Below, piece after piece: positions 44,425-53,142 of a stretch of 64,000 nt of DNA (position 1 is its first letter; each line of letters begins with the position of its first letter). The translations under genes were made by a program, and so were the position numbers. The notes under the pieces are model-generated. The model made no database searches. It saw only the letters and a list, made by a program, of their open reading frames with translations, and was not told the DNA's origin. Source of the stretch: Streptomyces europaeiscabiei (lineage in GTDB: Bacteria > Actinomycetota > Actinomycetes > Streptomycetales > Streptomycetaceae); the NCBI RefSeq assembly GCF_036346855.1, contig NZ_CP107841.1, forward strand, positions 1,674,001-1,738,000, read 5' to 3'.

Positions 44425-45075
44425 CTAGTCGGCGGCGGTCACCAGATCCCCCTCGACCCCTTCCGCCTTCTCCGCCGCCTTCTTCGCCTTGCGCTTGATC
44501 ACCAGCATCGAGGTGACGCCGATCAGGACGGCCAGGACCAGACCCAACCAGGAGAAGCGCTTGAGCCAGGCCTCGGCGACCACGCCGACGTAGTAGATGA
44601 CGGCGGTGGTGCCACCGGCCCAGAGGATGCCGCCGAGGATGTTGGCGACCAGGAAGCGCCAGTAGGGCATCTGCAGGACGCCGGCGAGAGGGCCGGCGAA
44701 GATACGGAGGAGGGCGATGAAGCGGCCGAAGAAGACGGCCCACATACCCCACCGGTCGAAGGAGCGCTCGGCGACGGCGATGTTGCTCTCACTGAAGTGT
44801 TTGGGGAACCTTCGGTTGAGCTTGTCCAGCAGCGGACGGCCGCCCTTGCGGCCGATGGCGTAGCCGATGGAGTCGCCGATGATCGCGCCGGCGGTGGCAC
44901 AGGCGCCGAGGACGAACGGGTCGATCTCACCGTGCTGGCTGGCGAGGAGCGCCGAGGAGACCAGGATGATCTCGCCCGGCAGCGGAATACCCAGGCTCTC
45001 CAGGCCGATGACCAGCCCCACCAGCAGGTAGATGCTGAGCGGGGGCACTGTTTCGAGCCACTCCTGGACGTGCAA
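44425..45075 (-). CDS. DedA-family membrane protein
   Basis: The 216-residue protein has the DedA pattern: IYLLVGLVIGLESLGIPLPG (E and G in ESLGIPLPGE), GYAIGRKGGRPLLDKLNRRF, RSFDRWGMWAVFFGRFIALL (conserved FGRFxxxxR) and three further transmembrane helices. It ends in a Lys/Glu-rich tail. DedA proteins act in phospholipid translocation or membrane homeostasis, recycling undecaprenyl phosphate or flipping lipids. ATG 45075. Confidence 0.9.
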   Translation of the reverse strand: MHVQEWLETVPPLSIYLLVGLVIGLESLGIPLPGEIILVSSALLASQHGEIDPFVLGACATAGAIIGDSIGYAIGRKGGRPLLDKLNRRFPKHFSESNIAVAERSFDRWGMWAVFFGRFIALLRIFAGPLAGVLQMPYWRFLVANILGGILWAGGTTAVIYYVGVVAEAWLKRFSWLGLVLAVLIGVTSMLVIKRKAKKAAEKAEGVEGDLVTAAD

Positions 45076-45254
45076 AGCCGGTTCCTCCCGTGTAGTGGAT
45101 CAAAGGCCCCCGGCGTGCGCTCACGACGGAGCGCACGCCGGGGCAGCCTACCCGCTTACTCGGACGGCGACGGAGTCCTCCAGGTTGTCCCCCGGACCGC
45201 TCTGTTGCTCACCGCGCATGGTCCCGCTCAGCGCGTTGCCGCCCCGTCAGGCGG

Positions 45255-45503
45255 TCACGAGGGGGTGAGCGCCTGCCTCGCCCGGCCGGGATCGCGGCCG
45301 GCCGACGCTGCCCAGCGTTCGGCGGTGTCTCCAGCCGAAGCGACGAAGAGGTCGTGCACCTCGTCGACCCGGGTCGCGCCGAAGCCGAAGTCCGTGTCCG
45401 GGTCGCGCAGCGAGGCGAAGGGCGGGGAGGTGCGGCCGGCGAGGGCCGGGGGCACGCGGGGCGAGTGTGGGGCGTCCGGGAACGGGCCGACGGCGGCGCC
45501 CAC
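45255..45503 (-). CDS. Possible short or truncated gene, unknown
   Basis: A minus-strand frame of 82 codons with strong GC-rich third positions encodes DPDTDFGFGATRVDEVHDLF and DTAERWAASAGRDPGRARQA. GTG 45503 is the only plausible start and lacks a good ribosome binding site. It may be the 3' remnant of a larger gene. No family is assigned. The rest of 45076-45527 shows nothing. Confidence 0.35.
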   Translation of the reverse strand: MGAAVGPFPDAPHSPRVPPALAGRTSPPFASLRDPDTDFGFGATRVDEVHDLFVASAGDTAERWAASAGRDPGRARQALTPS

Positions 45504-45527
45504 GACGCGGCTGGAGCGCGACCGGGG

Positions 45528-45980
45528 TCAGGCGTTGGGGCGGAGTGTCCAGACGACGGTCATCTCGCCCGTCACGGCGCCGTCGGCGCGCTGGATGGCG
45601 ATGGTGACGGGGAACTCGGGGCGCTGTCCGGCGTCCAGTTCGGCGACGACCTCGGCAGCGGGGCGGCCCAGGGTGGCAGTGGCCGTGACGGGCCCCATCG
45701 CGAGCTTCCTGTACGCGATCTCCGCACTGACCGCGAGCGGCACGGCACGGGAGAACTGGTCGCCGAACGCGGCGAGCACGATCGCCCCGCTCGCCGACTC
45801 ACCCAGCGTGAACATCGCACCGGCATGCGGCCCACCGACGTGGTTGTGGAACTCGCCCTGATCCGGCAGGGCCACCACGGCCTTCTCCGGCGTGGTCTCC
45901 AGGAACTCCAGGTTCAGGGTCCTGGCCATCGGCACCGTGGCGGCGAGCATCTCGCCGATCGACATCTGGTCTGCGCTCAT
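45528..45980 (-). CDS. Hotdog-fold thioesterase-like protein (DUF4442)
   Basis: The 150-residue protein has the hotdog pattern: MARTLNLEFLETTPEKAVVA, FHNHVGGPHAGAMFTLGESA (long central helix) and AVSAEIAYRKLAMGPVTATA. Such proteins act on acyl-CoA or acyl-carrier thioesters. ATG 45980. It stands alone between the DedA gene and the duplicated secreted-protein locus. Confidence 0.85.
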   Translation of the reverse strand: MSADQMSIGEMLAATVPMARTLNLEFLETTPEKAVVALPDQGEFHNHVGGPHAGAMFTLGESASGAIVLAAFGDQFSRAVPLAVSAEIAYRKLAMGPVTATATLGRPAAEVVAELDAGQRPEFPVTIAIQRADGAVTGEMTVVWTLRPNA

Positions 45981-46127
45981 ATCCTGATGTTACCCACGAG
46001 TAGCCACACCTGGCCAGGGGCGCCCCTGTGATCGTCACTCCGTTGCCGGCCCCGACTCGTCGCCGGCCCGACGTCGGCATGCGGGCCCCTTCCAGGAGGA
46101 CGAGAGTGGCGGGCGGACGGCAGGTCG

Positions 46128-46250
46128 AGAACGTTCGCGTTCAAGAACGCCGAAGGGGGCTCCGCCGCCTGGCCGTTCGTCGAGCCCACGGGGGTTGGCC
46201 GAGAAGATCCCGGACCCGACGGTGCGGAAGATCCTCGGGAACCTACGCCT
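46128..46250 (+). pseudogene. 3' fragment of a paralogue of the 46493 gene
   Basis: One frame reads FAFKNAEGGSAAWPFVEPTG; after a shift AEKIPDPTVRKILGNLRLHS follows. This parallels TFAFKNSAGDYVSWTFHGAK and VPDATVQKILSTVRLYGEP at the end of the intact gene. Only the last about 40 codons survive; no start. Confidence 0.65.
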
Positions 46251-46345
46251 CCACTCCGTACGCCCCCACTCCGTACACCTCTGCTCCACACACTTCCACT
46301 CCGTACGCCTCCGCTCCACACACTTCCACTCCGTACGCCTCCGCC
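46251..46345. repeat. 30-bp tandem repeats following the paralogue fragment
   Basis: Two full units (46266-46295, 46296-46325) begin CCACTCCGTACGCCTCCGCT or a close variant and end CCACACACTT. A half unit precedes and a 20-bp unit follows. Confidence 0.85.
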
Positions 46346-46492
46346 AGGATCCGGCCACCCCCGGGCAACCCACGGGGCGACGGGTCAAAAGTCCTCGACC
46401 CCGGGCGTTTTGGAGCCGTTCGTCCCGAGTGCAAAGGCGCTTCGTGGGCTCCCGTGGCACCCCGCCCCCCGGCACATCTATGGTTACGAGCC

Positions 46493-47539
46493 ATGTGGCC
46501 AGGACAGCAGCAGCCGCCCGGGGGCGAGCACCAACCGCAACAGCCGAACCCGTACCAGCAGCCGGGGTACGACCAGTCGGGACAGCCGGGATACCAACAG
46601 CCGGGGTACCAGCAACCGAACCCCTACCAGCAGCCCGGGTACCAGTCGACGGGCCAGCAGGCCCAGTACGGGCAGCAACCGCAGTGGGGCGCGCAGGGGC
46701 CCGTCGGCCCGCCGGTGCCGCCGGGCGGAGGCGGCGGCAACCGGACGAAGCTGATCGCGATCATCGCGGCCACGGCCGTCGTCGTGGCGGCCGGTGTGAC
46801 CGGTTTCCTGGTCCTCGGCGGCGACGGCGACAAGGACAAGAAGACGCAGTCCGCTCCTACTGCCTCGCCGTCCCCGACCGCGTCCGAGAGCACCGAGGAC
46901 AACCCGCGCGGTGAGGACGCCGGGGCGAAGCCGACCGTCGCGGGCTGGAAGGTCGTCGTCAACCCGAAGTGGGGTACGGCCTTCGACGTGCCCCCCGAGT
47001 GGGCCGTCCAGTCGTCCGACACCTTCATCGGCTTCGAGGACGACGAGAAGGGCGACGGGTCGGTCCTCATCGGCATGTCGGCACCCGCCATCCTCAAGGA
47101 GAAGTGGTGCACGTCCGACGACGACAAGGACGGCAACGAGGAGACGAGCTCGCTGGCCGCCGTGGGCACCAAGGGCCAGCAGGGCGCCAAGGGCACCGAG
47201 GACATCGCCCGCAACGACTCGGCGTGGTGGGTCTTCGGCGGTTACACCGACCAGAAGGACACCTCCAAGAAAAAGATGACCATCGGCAAGGCCAAGGCGT
47301 ACACCACCACGTCGGGCGTCGAGGGCAGTGTCGCGACGACCTACTCCAAGGGTGTCGCCGAGAAGGGCAAGTGCGACACCGACGGCAAGGCGACCACGTT
47401 CGCCTTCAAGAACTCGGCCGGTGACTACGTCTCCTGGACGTTCCACGGTGCCAAGGACGTCGACGACGAGGTCCCGGACGCGACAGTGCAGAAGATCCTC
47501 AGCACGGTACGGCTGTACGGCGAACCGACCGGCGGCTGA
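46493..47539 (+). CDS. Membrane-anchored protein with Gln/Pro/Tyr-rich cytoplasmic tail
   Basis: The 348-residue protein starts with a low-complexity N-terminal region (residues about 1-82) rich in PNPYQQPGY-type repeats. One transmembrane helix follows (KLIAIIAATAVVVAAGVTGF), then a Ser/Thr/Pro-rich linker and an extracellular domain of about 200 residues (AGWKVVVNPKWGTAFDVPPE; KILSTVRLYGEP at the end) with two cysteines (KWCTSD and KGKCDTD). This layout is common for Streptomyces surface proteins of unknown function. ATG 46493. A decayed paralogue end lies upstream. Confidence 0.85.
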   Translation: MWPGQQQPPGGEHQPQQPNPYQQPGYDQSGQPGYQQPGYQQPNPYQQPGYQSTGQQAQYGQQPQWGAQGPVGPPVPPGGGGGNRTKLIAIIAATAVVVAAGVTGFLVLGGDGDKDKKTQSAPTASPSPTASESTEDNPRGEDAGAKPTVAGWKVVVNPKWGTAFDVPPEWAVQSSDTFIGFEDDEKGDGSVLIGMSAPAILKEKWCTSDDDKDGNEETSSLAAVGTKGQQGAKGTEDIARNDSAWWVFGGYTDQKDTSKKKMTIGKAKAYTTTSGVEGSVATTYSKGVAEKGKCDTDGKATTFAFKNSAGDYVSWTFHGAKDVDDEVPDATVQKILSTVRLYGEPTGG

Positions 47540-47690
47540 GCCGACACCGGACCGGGGCGGGCAGGTCAGGGCGAGTCGGGGCAGGGCGAGTCGGGTCGGG
47601 TCGGTGGGGCCGTCTTCCCCTGGCCCGATCCGGCCACGTCCCGTGCGGAAACGGTTTGGCAGAAGTGATCGGGGCGGCGATAGTCGGCGG

Positions 47691-48995
47691 GTGACCACTC
47701 CCGCCGCCTTCCGCCGCCGCCCCGCCTGGGCCGGTCGCAACTACACCCTGCTGACGACGGCCGCGGTCGTCACCAACCTGGGCAGCAACGGCGCCCTGAT
47801 CGCGGCCGCGTTCGCGGTCCTGGAGGCGGGCGGCGACGGAGGCGACGTCGGTCTGGTCGCGGCGGCGCGGACCCTGCCACTGGTGCTGTTCCTGCTGATC
47901 GGCGGAGCGGTCGCGGACCGGCTGCCCCGGCACCGGGTGATGGTCGCGGCGAACAGCCTCAACTGTCTCTCCCAGGCCGTCTTCGCCGTGCTCGTGCTCA
48001 CCGGCGAGGCACACCTCTGGCAGATGATGCTTCTCTCCGCGCTGGGCGGCACCGGCCAGGCGTTCTTCAACCCGGCGGCCGAGGGCATGCTGCTCTCCTC
48101 GGTCACCGCCGAGCAGGCGGGCCGGGCCTTCGCACTGTTCCGCTTCGCCTCGCAGGGCGCGACCATGACCGGCGCGGCCCTCGGCGGCGCCATGGTCGCC
48201 GTGATCGGCCCGGGCTGGGTGCTCGCGGTGGACGCCGCCGCGTTCGCGTTCGCCGGCGCCCTGCGTGCCTTCCTCGACGTGAGCCACATACCGGAGCGCG
48301 AACCGGGCCACGGCATGCTCGCCGATCTCCGGGACGGCTGGCGGGAGTTCACCCGCCGCACCTGGCTGTGGGCGATCGTCGTCCAGTTCTCCCTGGTGAA
48401 CGCGGTCATCGTCGCCGCCGACGCGGTCTACGGCCCCCAGGTCGCCAACGACAGCCTCGGCGGCCCCGGCCCCTGGGGCCTGGCACTGGGCCTGTTCGGG
48501 GCGGGCAACGCCGTCGGGGCGCTGCTCATGACCCGCTGGAAACCGCGCCGCCTCCTCCTCGTGGGCGTCCTGTGCGTCTTCCCGTTCGCCCTGCCGTCCG
48601 CCGCGCTCGCCGTCCCGACGCCGATAACCGTGCTGTGCCTCGCCATGTTCGTCAGCGGTCTGTCGATCGAGGTGTTCGGCGTCTCCTGGATGACCGCGCT
48701 GCACCAGGAGATCCCCGAGGACAAGCTGTCCCGCGTCGCGGCCTACGACTGGTTCGGCTCGGTGGCGATGGTGCCACTGGCCGCCGCGCTGGCGGGTCCG
48801 GCGGAGAGCGCCTTCGGGCGTACGGCGGCTCTGTGGGGCTGCGCAGCGCTGTGCGTGGGGGCGACGGCGGCGGTGCTGTGCGTACGGGACGTACGGAACC
48901 TGACCCGCCGCAGTGGGCCGGCGAAACCCGACGCGGCTTCCGATGCCGAGCCAGGCTCAGCCGATGCCGAACGCTCCGTCGGGCGGCTCGGGTGA
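47691..48995 (+). CDS. MFS transporter (DHA3/enterobactin-exporter type)
   Basis: The 434-residue protein has twelve predicted helices, with NYTLLTTAAVVTNLGSNGAL (first helix), VGLVAAARTLPLVLFLLIGG and ADRLPRHRVMVAANSLNCLS (the MFS loop 2-3 motif), and an amphipathic central loop. The C-terminal tail is acidic. It would export a small molecule; no substrate is indicated. GTG 47691 lies about 150 bp after the preceding gene, in a stretch with GGGCGAGTCGG repeats. Its end overlaps the convergent methyltransferase-like gene by about 39 bp. Confidence 0.88.
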   Translation: MTTPAAFRRRPAWAGRNYTLLTTAAVVTNLGSNGALIAAAFAVLEAGGDGGDVGLVAAARTLPLVLFLLIGGAVADRLPRHRVMVAANSLNCLSQAVFAVLVLTGEAHLWQMMLLSALGGTGQAFFNPAAEGMLLSSVTAEQAGRAFALFRFASQGATMTGAALGGAMVAVIGPGWVLAVDAAAFAFAGALRAFLDVSHIPEREPGHGMLADLRDGWREFTRRTWLWAIVVQFSLVNAVIVAADAVYGPQVANDSLGGPGPWGLALGLFGAGNAVGALLMTRWKPRRLLLVGVLCVFPFALPSAALAVPTPITVLCLAMFVSGLSIEVFGVSWMTALHQEIPEDKLSRVAAYDWFGSVAMVPLAAALAGPAESAFGRTAALWGCAALCVGATAAVLCVRDVRNLTRRSGPAKPDAASDAEPGSADAERSVGRLG

Positions 48996-49811
48996 CGGTA
49001 CGGCGTCCTTCTCGCGCACGGGTGCGGCAGCGCCGATGAATTCGCGCAGCGCCGGGCCGTGCTCGACGCGCGCCGGGAAGGCGTCGGCGGCGGTCCGCCG
49101 GGCCAGGACGGCGATGTCGGGCGGCTGATGGGCGGCGACCAGCACGGCGTTCCCGAACCGCCGGCCGCGCAGCACCCCCGGCTCGGCGATCAGCACCAGC
49201 TCCTCGAACACCGTCGCGAGCGTGGCCAGTTGGGACCGCAGAAACGCGAAGGGTGCGGCATCGGCCAGGTTCGCGAGGTACACCCCGTCCGCGCGCAGCA
49301 CCCGCTCGGCGGCCCGCGCGTACGCCACGGTCGTCAGATGCGCCGGGACGCGTGAGCCGCCGAACACATCCCCCACGAGTACGTCGGCGGAGTCCGCGGG
49401 GGCCGCTTCGAGCCATTCCCGGGCGTCCGCGCCGTGCAGAGCGATCCCCGCGTCGGCGGGCAGCGGCAGCTGCTCGACGACCAGGTCCAGCAGCCCCCGG
49501 TCGTACTCGACGACCTCCTGCCGGGACCCGGGCCGGGTGGCGGCCACATACCTGGGCAGCGTGAGCGCGCCCCCACCGAGGTGCAGCACATCGAGCGCCC
49601 TCCCCGGGTCCGCCACCGTGTCGAGTGCATGCCCGAGGCGCCGCACGTACTCGAACTCCAGATGCGTCGGCTCGTCCAGGTCGACGTACGACTGCGGCGC
49701 TCCGTCCACGGTCAACAGCCAGGCCCGCTCCCGGTCGACGTCGGGCATGAGCTTGGCGGTGCCCTGATCGATGGCACGGGACACGGGTATGGCTTCGTTC
49801 ACGGCCTCCAT
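48957..49811 (-). CDS. Spermidine synthase-like (PAPT/class I methyltransferase fold) protein
   Basis: The 284-residue protein has the spermidine-synthase fold: SYVDLDEPTHLEFEYVRRLG, VLHLGGGALTLPRYVAATRP (glycine-rich nucleotide loop), VVEYDRGLLDLVVEQLPLPA and SADVLVGDVFGGSRVPAHLT. The catalytic aspartate region is GDVFGG. Actinobacterial members are often annotated fused or polyamine-aminopropyltransferase-like; real substrate unknown. ATG 49811 (MEAVNEAIPVSRAID). The 3' end overlaps the MFS gene tail to tail. Confidence 0.85.
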   Translation of the reverse strand: MEAVNEAIPVSRAIDQGTAKLMPDVDRERAWLLTVDGAPQSYVDLDEPTHLEFEYVRRLGHALDTVADPGRALDVLHLGGGALTLPRYVAATRPGSRQEVVEYDRGLLDLVVEQLPLPADAGIALHGADAREWLEAAPADSADVLVGDVFGGSRVPAHLTTVAYARAAERVLRADGVYLANLADAAPFAFLRSQLATLATVFEELVLIAEPGVLRGRRFGNAVLVAAHQPPDIAVLARRTAADAFPARVEHGPALREFIGAAAPVREKDAVPSPEPPDGAFGIG

Positions 49812-49924
49812 TGTGCCGGGCCCGCCCTCGTCCGGAGGACCACCGAAGCGCTCCCGAAGGGTGTGGGGGACCGCGCGACCGGCCGAGAACCGGCCCGCGC
49901 TCCCCCACACACACAGCGACCCCC

Positions 49925-51094
49925 CTACTGAACGGCCGTCACGGTCCCCGCCCCCACGGTCCGACCGCCCTCACGGATCGCGAACCCGAGACCCGCCTCC
50001 AGCGGCACGTCACGCCCCAGCTCGACCGCCATGGTGACCGTCTCCCCAGGCCTGGCCACCGCGGCCTCGCCCAGGTCGATGTCCCCCACCACATCTGCCG
50101 TACGGATGTAGAACTGCGGCCGGTAGCCACTCGACACAGCGGTCGCCCGGCCGCCCTCACGCGCCGACAGCACATACACCTGCGCGGTGAAGCGCCGCCT
50201 GGGCACGACGCTGCCGGGCGCGGCCACCACGTGCCCGCGGCGGACGGCGTCCCGTCCCACCCCACGCAGCAGCAGCGCCACGTTGTCCCCCGCCTGCGCC
50301 TCCGCCATCGGCTTGCCGAACGTCTCCAGCCCGGTGACCACGGTCTCCACCTCGGCACCGAGAACCTCGACCCGGTCCCCCACATGGATCGTGCCGCGCT
50401 CGACGGCACCGGTGACGACGGTTCCCCGGCCCGTGATCGTGAGGACGTTCTCCACGGACAGCAGGAACGGCGCGTCCAGGTACCGCTCCGGCATCGGGAC
50501 GTACGTGTCGACCGCGTCCAGCAGCGCGTCGATGGACGCCGTCCACCGCGGGTCCCCTTCGAGGGCCTTGAGCCCGGAGACCCGTACGACCGGTACGGAG
50601 TCGCCGCCGTACCCGTGCGAGGTGAGCAGCTCGCGGACCTCCAGCTCGACGAGGTCGATCAGCTCCTCGTCGCCCGCGTCGGCCTTGTTCAGCGCGACGA
50701 CCACGTGGTTCACCCCCACCTGGCGGGCGAGCAGCACGTGCTCGGCGGTCTGCGGCATGATCCCGTCGAGCGCGGAGACGACGAGGATCGCCCCGTCGAG
50801 CTGGGCGGCCCCTGTGACCATGTTCTTGACGTAGTCGGCGTGGCCGGGCATGTCGACGTGCGCGTAGTGCCGGGTGTCGGTCTCGTACTCGACGTGCGCG
50901 ATGTTGATCGTGATGCCGCGCGCCGCCTCCTCCGGGGCGCGGTCGATGCGGTCGAACGGCACGAACGTGCCGACCCCGCGCTCGGCGAGGACCTTGGTGA
51001 TGGCGGCGGTCAGGGTGGTCTTGCCGTGGTCGACATGGCCCATGGTGCCGATGTTGAGATGCGGTTTCGTGCGGACGTAGGCCGTCTTGGACAT
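49925..51094 (-). CDS. tuf3: Divergent elongation factor Tu, Tuf3 type
   Basis: The 389-residue GTPase has all EF-Tu signatures: GHVDHGKTT at 19-27, [11 protein letters not shown] (T62), the G3 motif DMPGHADYV at 81-89, NKAD (ALNKADAGD) and domains 2 and 3 ([36 protein letters not shown]). It is shorter than typical EF-Tu1 of about 397 aa. The usual DCPGH cysteine is replaced by methionine (M82). Streptomyces carry such a second, divergent tuf gene, known as tuf3 in S. coelicolor, reported to be induced under stringent conditions. It stands alone with no str-operon neighbours. Confidence 0.92.
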   Translation of the reverse strand: MSKTAYVRTKPHLNIGTMGHVDHGKTTLTAAITKVLAERGVGTFVPFDRIDRAPEEAARGITINIAHVEYETDTRHYAHVDMPGHADYVKNMVTGAAQLDGAILVVSALDGIMPQTAEHVLLARQVGVNHVVVALNKADAGDEELIDLVELEVRELLTSHGYGGDSVPVVRVSGLKALEGDPRWTASIDALLDAVDTYVPMPERYLDAPFLLSVENVLTITGRGTVVTGAVERGTIHVGDRVEVLGAEVETVVTGLETFGKPMAEAQAGDNVALLLRGVGRDAVRRGHVVAAPGSVVPRRRFTAQVYVLSAREGGRATAVSSGYRPQFYIRTADVVGDIDLGEAAVARPGETVTMAVELGRDVPLEAGLGFAIREGGRTVGAGTVTAVQ

Positions 51095-51606
51095 GGCGGT
51101 ACCTCGAAGTCTCTTCAGCGGTACTGGGTGAGGCCCCGGCGCGACTACGGGCGCTGCCGGGACGGGGACCCCGAGGTCTCGCCGACCCTCCCCCTGCGGG
51201 GTCCGCCGGAATGTCCGGGAAGGGTCAGCTTCGGGCGCCGTCTGCGGCGGCCACGACGATCAGGAGGGCAGCCTTCGGGGCATCCGCGCCTGTGGCGGAT
51301 GCTGCGAGAGCGAAGGCGTGCCGGAACATGACGTCGATCATCGTCGACAAGTCGGCCCGCGTCGAATGGTTTTCGGTACGCGAGGGTTCCCGGAGGAAGC
51401 CGAAGAGAGATGCTTCACAAGGGGGTGTCCGGGATGAACGGTGCCCAGGCCGGGACCGTGTTCCGGAAGGCGCAGGCAGCACGGTGCGCGGTACCCGTCG
51501 GGGTACCTGGCACACCGTGGCCGGCGAGCCCGTCGTTCCGCTTGCTGTGACCCCCGTGAGACGTTCCGTACGGCATACACGTACATGGGTCGGTTACCGT
51601 CGACGA
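51095..51606. other. Divergent intergenic region between tuf3 and the TVP38-type gene
   Basis: About 510 bp holds both promoters and leaders. Short frames exist, including one of 39 codons on the minus strand (about 51236-51352) encoding MIDVMFRHAFALAASATGA, but none has a convincing start signal. No clear terminator or riboswitch fold was seen. Confidence 0.4.
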
Positions 51607-52389
51607 ATGCTCGATGCCACCACCCGCTCTGGGGGCACCGCCACGGTCATTCCCCGGACCGCCGCCACGGAGCTCGCCGTCGCCACACCTGTCGCCGTCC
51701 CAGCCGTGGCTCTGGGGCGCGTCGCCCGCTGGAGCAGAGTGCTGCTCTCGCCGTGGGCGCGGTTCTCGCTGCTCGTGGCACTGCTCCTGGGCGCCGTGTC
51801 GACCGTGCTGCTGTTCGAGCCGCAGCGGCTGCTGGCCGACGGCTGGCCGCCCCAGCTGAGCGGCGCGGCGGCGGTCGTGATGTTCGCGGTGGCGTACGGG
51901 CTGTGCACGGTCGCCTTCGTGCCCCGGCCGATCCTCAACATCGCGGCGGGCGCCCTCTTCGGCTCCCAGCTGGGTCTGGCCTCGGCGCTCGCGGGCACGG
52001 TTCTCGGGGCCGGCATCGCCTTCGGCCTGGGCCGGATGCTCGGACAGGACGCCCTGCGCCCTCTTCTCCGCCACCGCTGGCTGAAGTCGGCGGACGGCCA
52101 GCTCAGCCGCCACGGCTTCCGCTCGATGCTGGCGGCCCGGCTGTTCCCGGGAGTGCCCTTCTGGGCGGCCAACTACTGCGCGTCCGTCTCCCGCATGGGC
52201 TACCTCCCCTTCCTCCTCGCCACCGCCCTCGGCTCGATCCCGAACACCGCCGCGTACGCGGTGGCCGGCGCCCGAGCCTCGTCCCCGACCTCCCCGGCCT
52301 TCCTGATCGCCATGGCCTGCATCGCGATCCCGGCCCTGGTCGGCGCGGCCCTGGCCTGGCGCAAGCGCCACCACTTGCGGGCCCGCTGA
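51607..52389 (+). CDS. TVP38/TMEM64 (VTT domain) membrane protein
   Basis: The 260-residue membrane protein has about six helices and the VTT/SNARE-associated domain: AYGLCTVAFVPRPILNIAAG, LFGSQLGLASALAGTVLGAG, FGLGRMLGQDALRPLLRHRW, and RHGFRSMLAARLFPGVPFWA. Relatives of DedA, they affect lipid scrambling or membrane homeostasis. ATG 51607. The gene ends in a short basic tail (RKRHHLRAR). Confidence 0.88.
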   Translation: MLDATTRSGGTATVIPRTAATELAVATPVAVPAVALGRVARWSRVLLSPWARFSLLVALLLGAVSTVLLFEPQRLLADGWPPQLSGAAAVVMFAVAYGLCTVAFVPRPILNIAAGALFGSQLGLASALAGTVLGAGIAFGLGRMLGQDALRPLLRHRWLKSADGQLSRHGFRSMLAARLFPGVPFWAANYCASVSRMGYLPFLLATALGSIPNTAAYAVAGARASSPTSPAFLIAMACIAIPALVGAALAWRKRHHLRAR

Positions 52390-52524
52390 CGCGGAAACGA
52401 GGGGACGGCATGGCTGGTGGCGGGGCATGGCCTGCTCGCCGACCTCGTCGCTGGACGTGGCGGGCCTCCACGACCGCCTGGCGGCCACCAGCGAGCAGGA
52501 ACTCCAACTCACCACAGCTCGACA

Positions 52525-52541
52525 GGTTGGAAAAACCAACC
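52525..52541. promoter_or_regulatory. Inverted repeat before hxlR
   Basis: GGTTGG-AAAAA-CCAACC lies 19 bp before ATG 52560. Probable operator of the HxlR-type regulator (autoregulation). Confidence 0.5.
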
Positions 52542-52559
52542 CTCCCCTAGACTGCGCAC

Positions 52560-53030
52560 ATGCCCGCCTCCGGCGCTCCGCGCCCCTGTTCCATCGCCGA
52601 CGCCCTGGCTCTCGTCGGCGAGAAGTACTCCCTGCTGGTCCTGCGCGAGGTCTGCCTCGGCAACGGCCGCTTCGAGCAACTGGTCCGCAACATCGGGGCC
52701 CCGCGTGACGTGCTGGCGACCCGCCTCAGGCGCCTGGTCGACGCGGGCATCCTGCACAAACACGTCTACAGCGAACGCCCGCAGCGCTTCGAGTACCGGC
52801 CGACGCAGGCGGGTCTCGAACTGGAGCCGGTCCTGATGACGCTCATGGCGTGGGGCGACCGCCATCTCCGGAAGGGCAACGACCGCCCCATGGTGGTCGA
52901 GCACTCCTGCGGCCACGAACTGGTTCCCGTGGTCACCTGCACGGCCTGCGCCGGCGAGGTGCGCCACGAGGACCTCATGGCGCACCCGCAGTCCCCCGGC
53001 TGGTCGGTGACCGGGCCGACGGCGACGTGA
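52560..53030 (+). CDS. HxlR-family transcriptional regulator
   Basis: The 156-residue protein begins with an HxlR winged helix: CSIADALALVGEKYSLLVLR, EVCLGNGRFEQLVRNIGAPR, DVLATRLRRLVDAGILHKHV, YRPTQAGLELEPVLMTLMAW. Cysteines C10 and the C-terminal set SCGHELVP plus CTACAGEVRHEDL suggest a redox- or metal-responsive tail, an unusual addition for this family. ATG 52560. It ends just before a dispersed repeat and is convergent to the PmoA/cupin operon. Confidence 0.88.
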   Translation: MPASGAPRPCSIADALALVGEKYSLLVLREVCLGNGRFEQLVRNIGAPRDVLATRLRRLVDAGILHKHVYSERPQRFEYRPTQAGLELEPVLMTLMAWGDRHLRKGNDRPMVVEHSCGHELVPVVTCTACAGEVRHEDLMAHPQSPGWSVTGPTAT

Positions 53031-53047
53031 GACGCCCGGTCGTACGA

Positions 53048-53090
53048 GCGCCCCGAAGGGGCGCGGGGAACTGCGCGACAAGCCACACAC
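53048..53090. repeat. Streptomyces dispersed repeat with hairpin
   Basis: GCGCCCC-GAA-GGGGCGC (53048-53064) followed by GGGAACTGCGCGACAAGCC. It lies between convergent genes and probably acts as terminator. Confidence 0.75.
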
Positions 53091-53142
53091 AACCCGCACC
53101 CGCCCCACCGCAGCGCTCCCCGAGCTCGAAGGCGCCCGGCGC

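Noticed and set aside
46251-46345. CRISPR-like array
   Set aside because: The 30-bp units are directly tandem without unique spacers and no cas genes are near. The same holds for 60591-60675 and 39977-40056.
47499-48704. Minus-strand frame of 401 codons opposite the MFS gene
   Set aside because: Charged low-complexity product antisense to a clear twelve-helix transporter.
49811-51331. Long plus-strand frame opposite tuf3
   Set aside because: It is antisense to a highly conserved elongation factor gene and lacks any recognisable domain.
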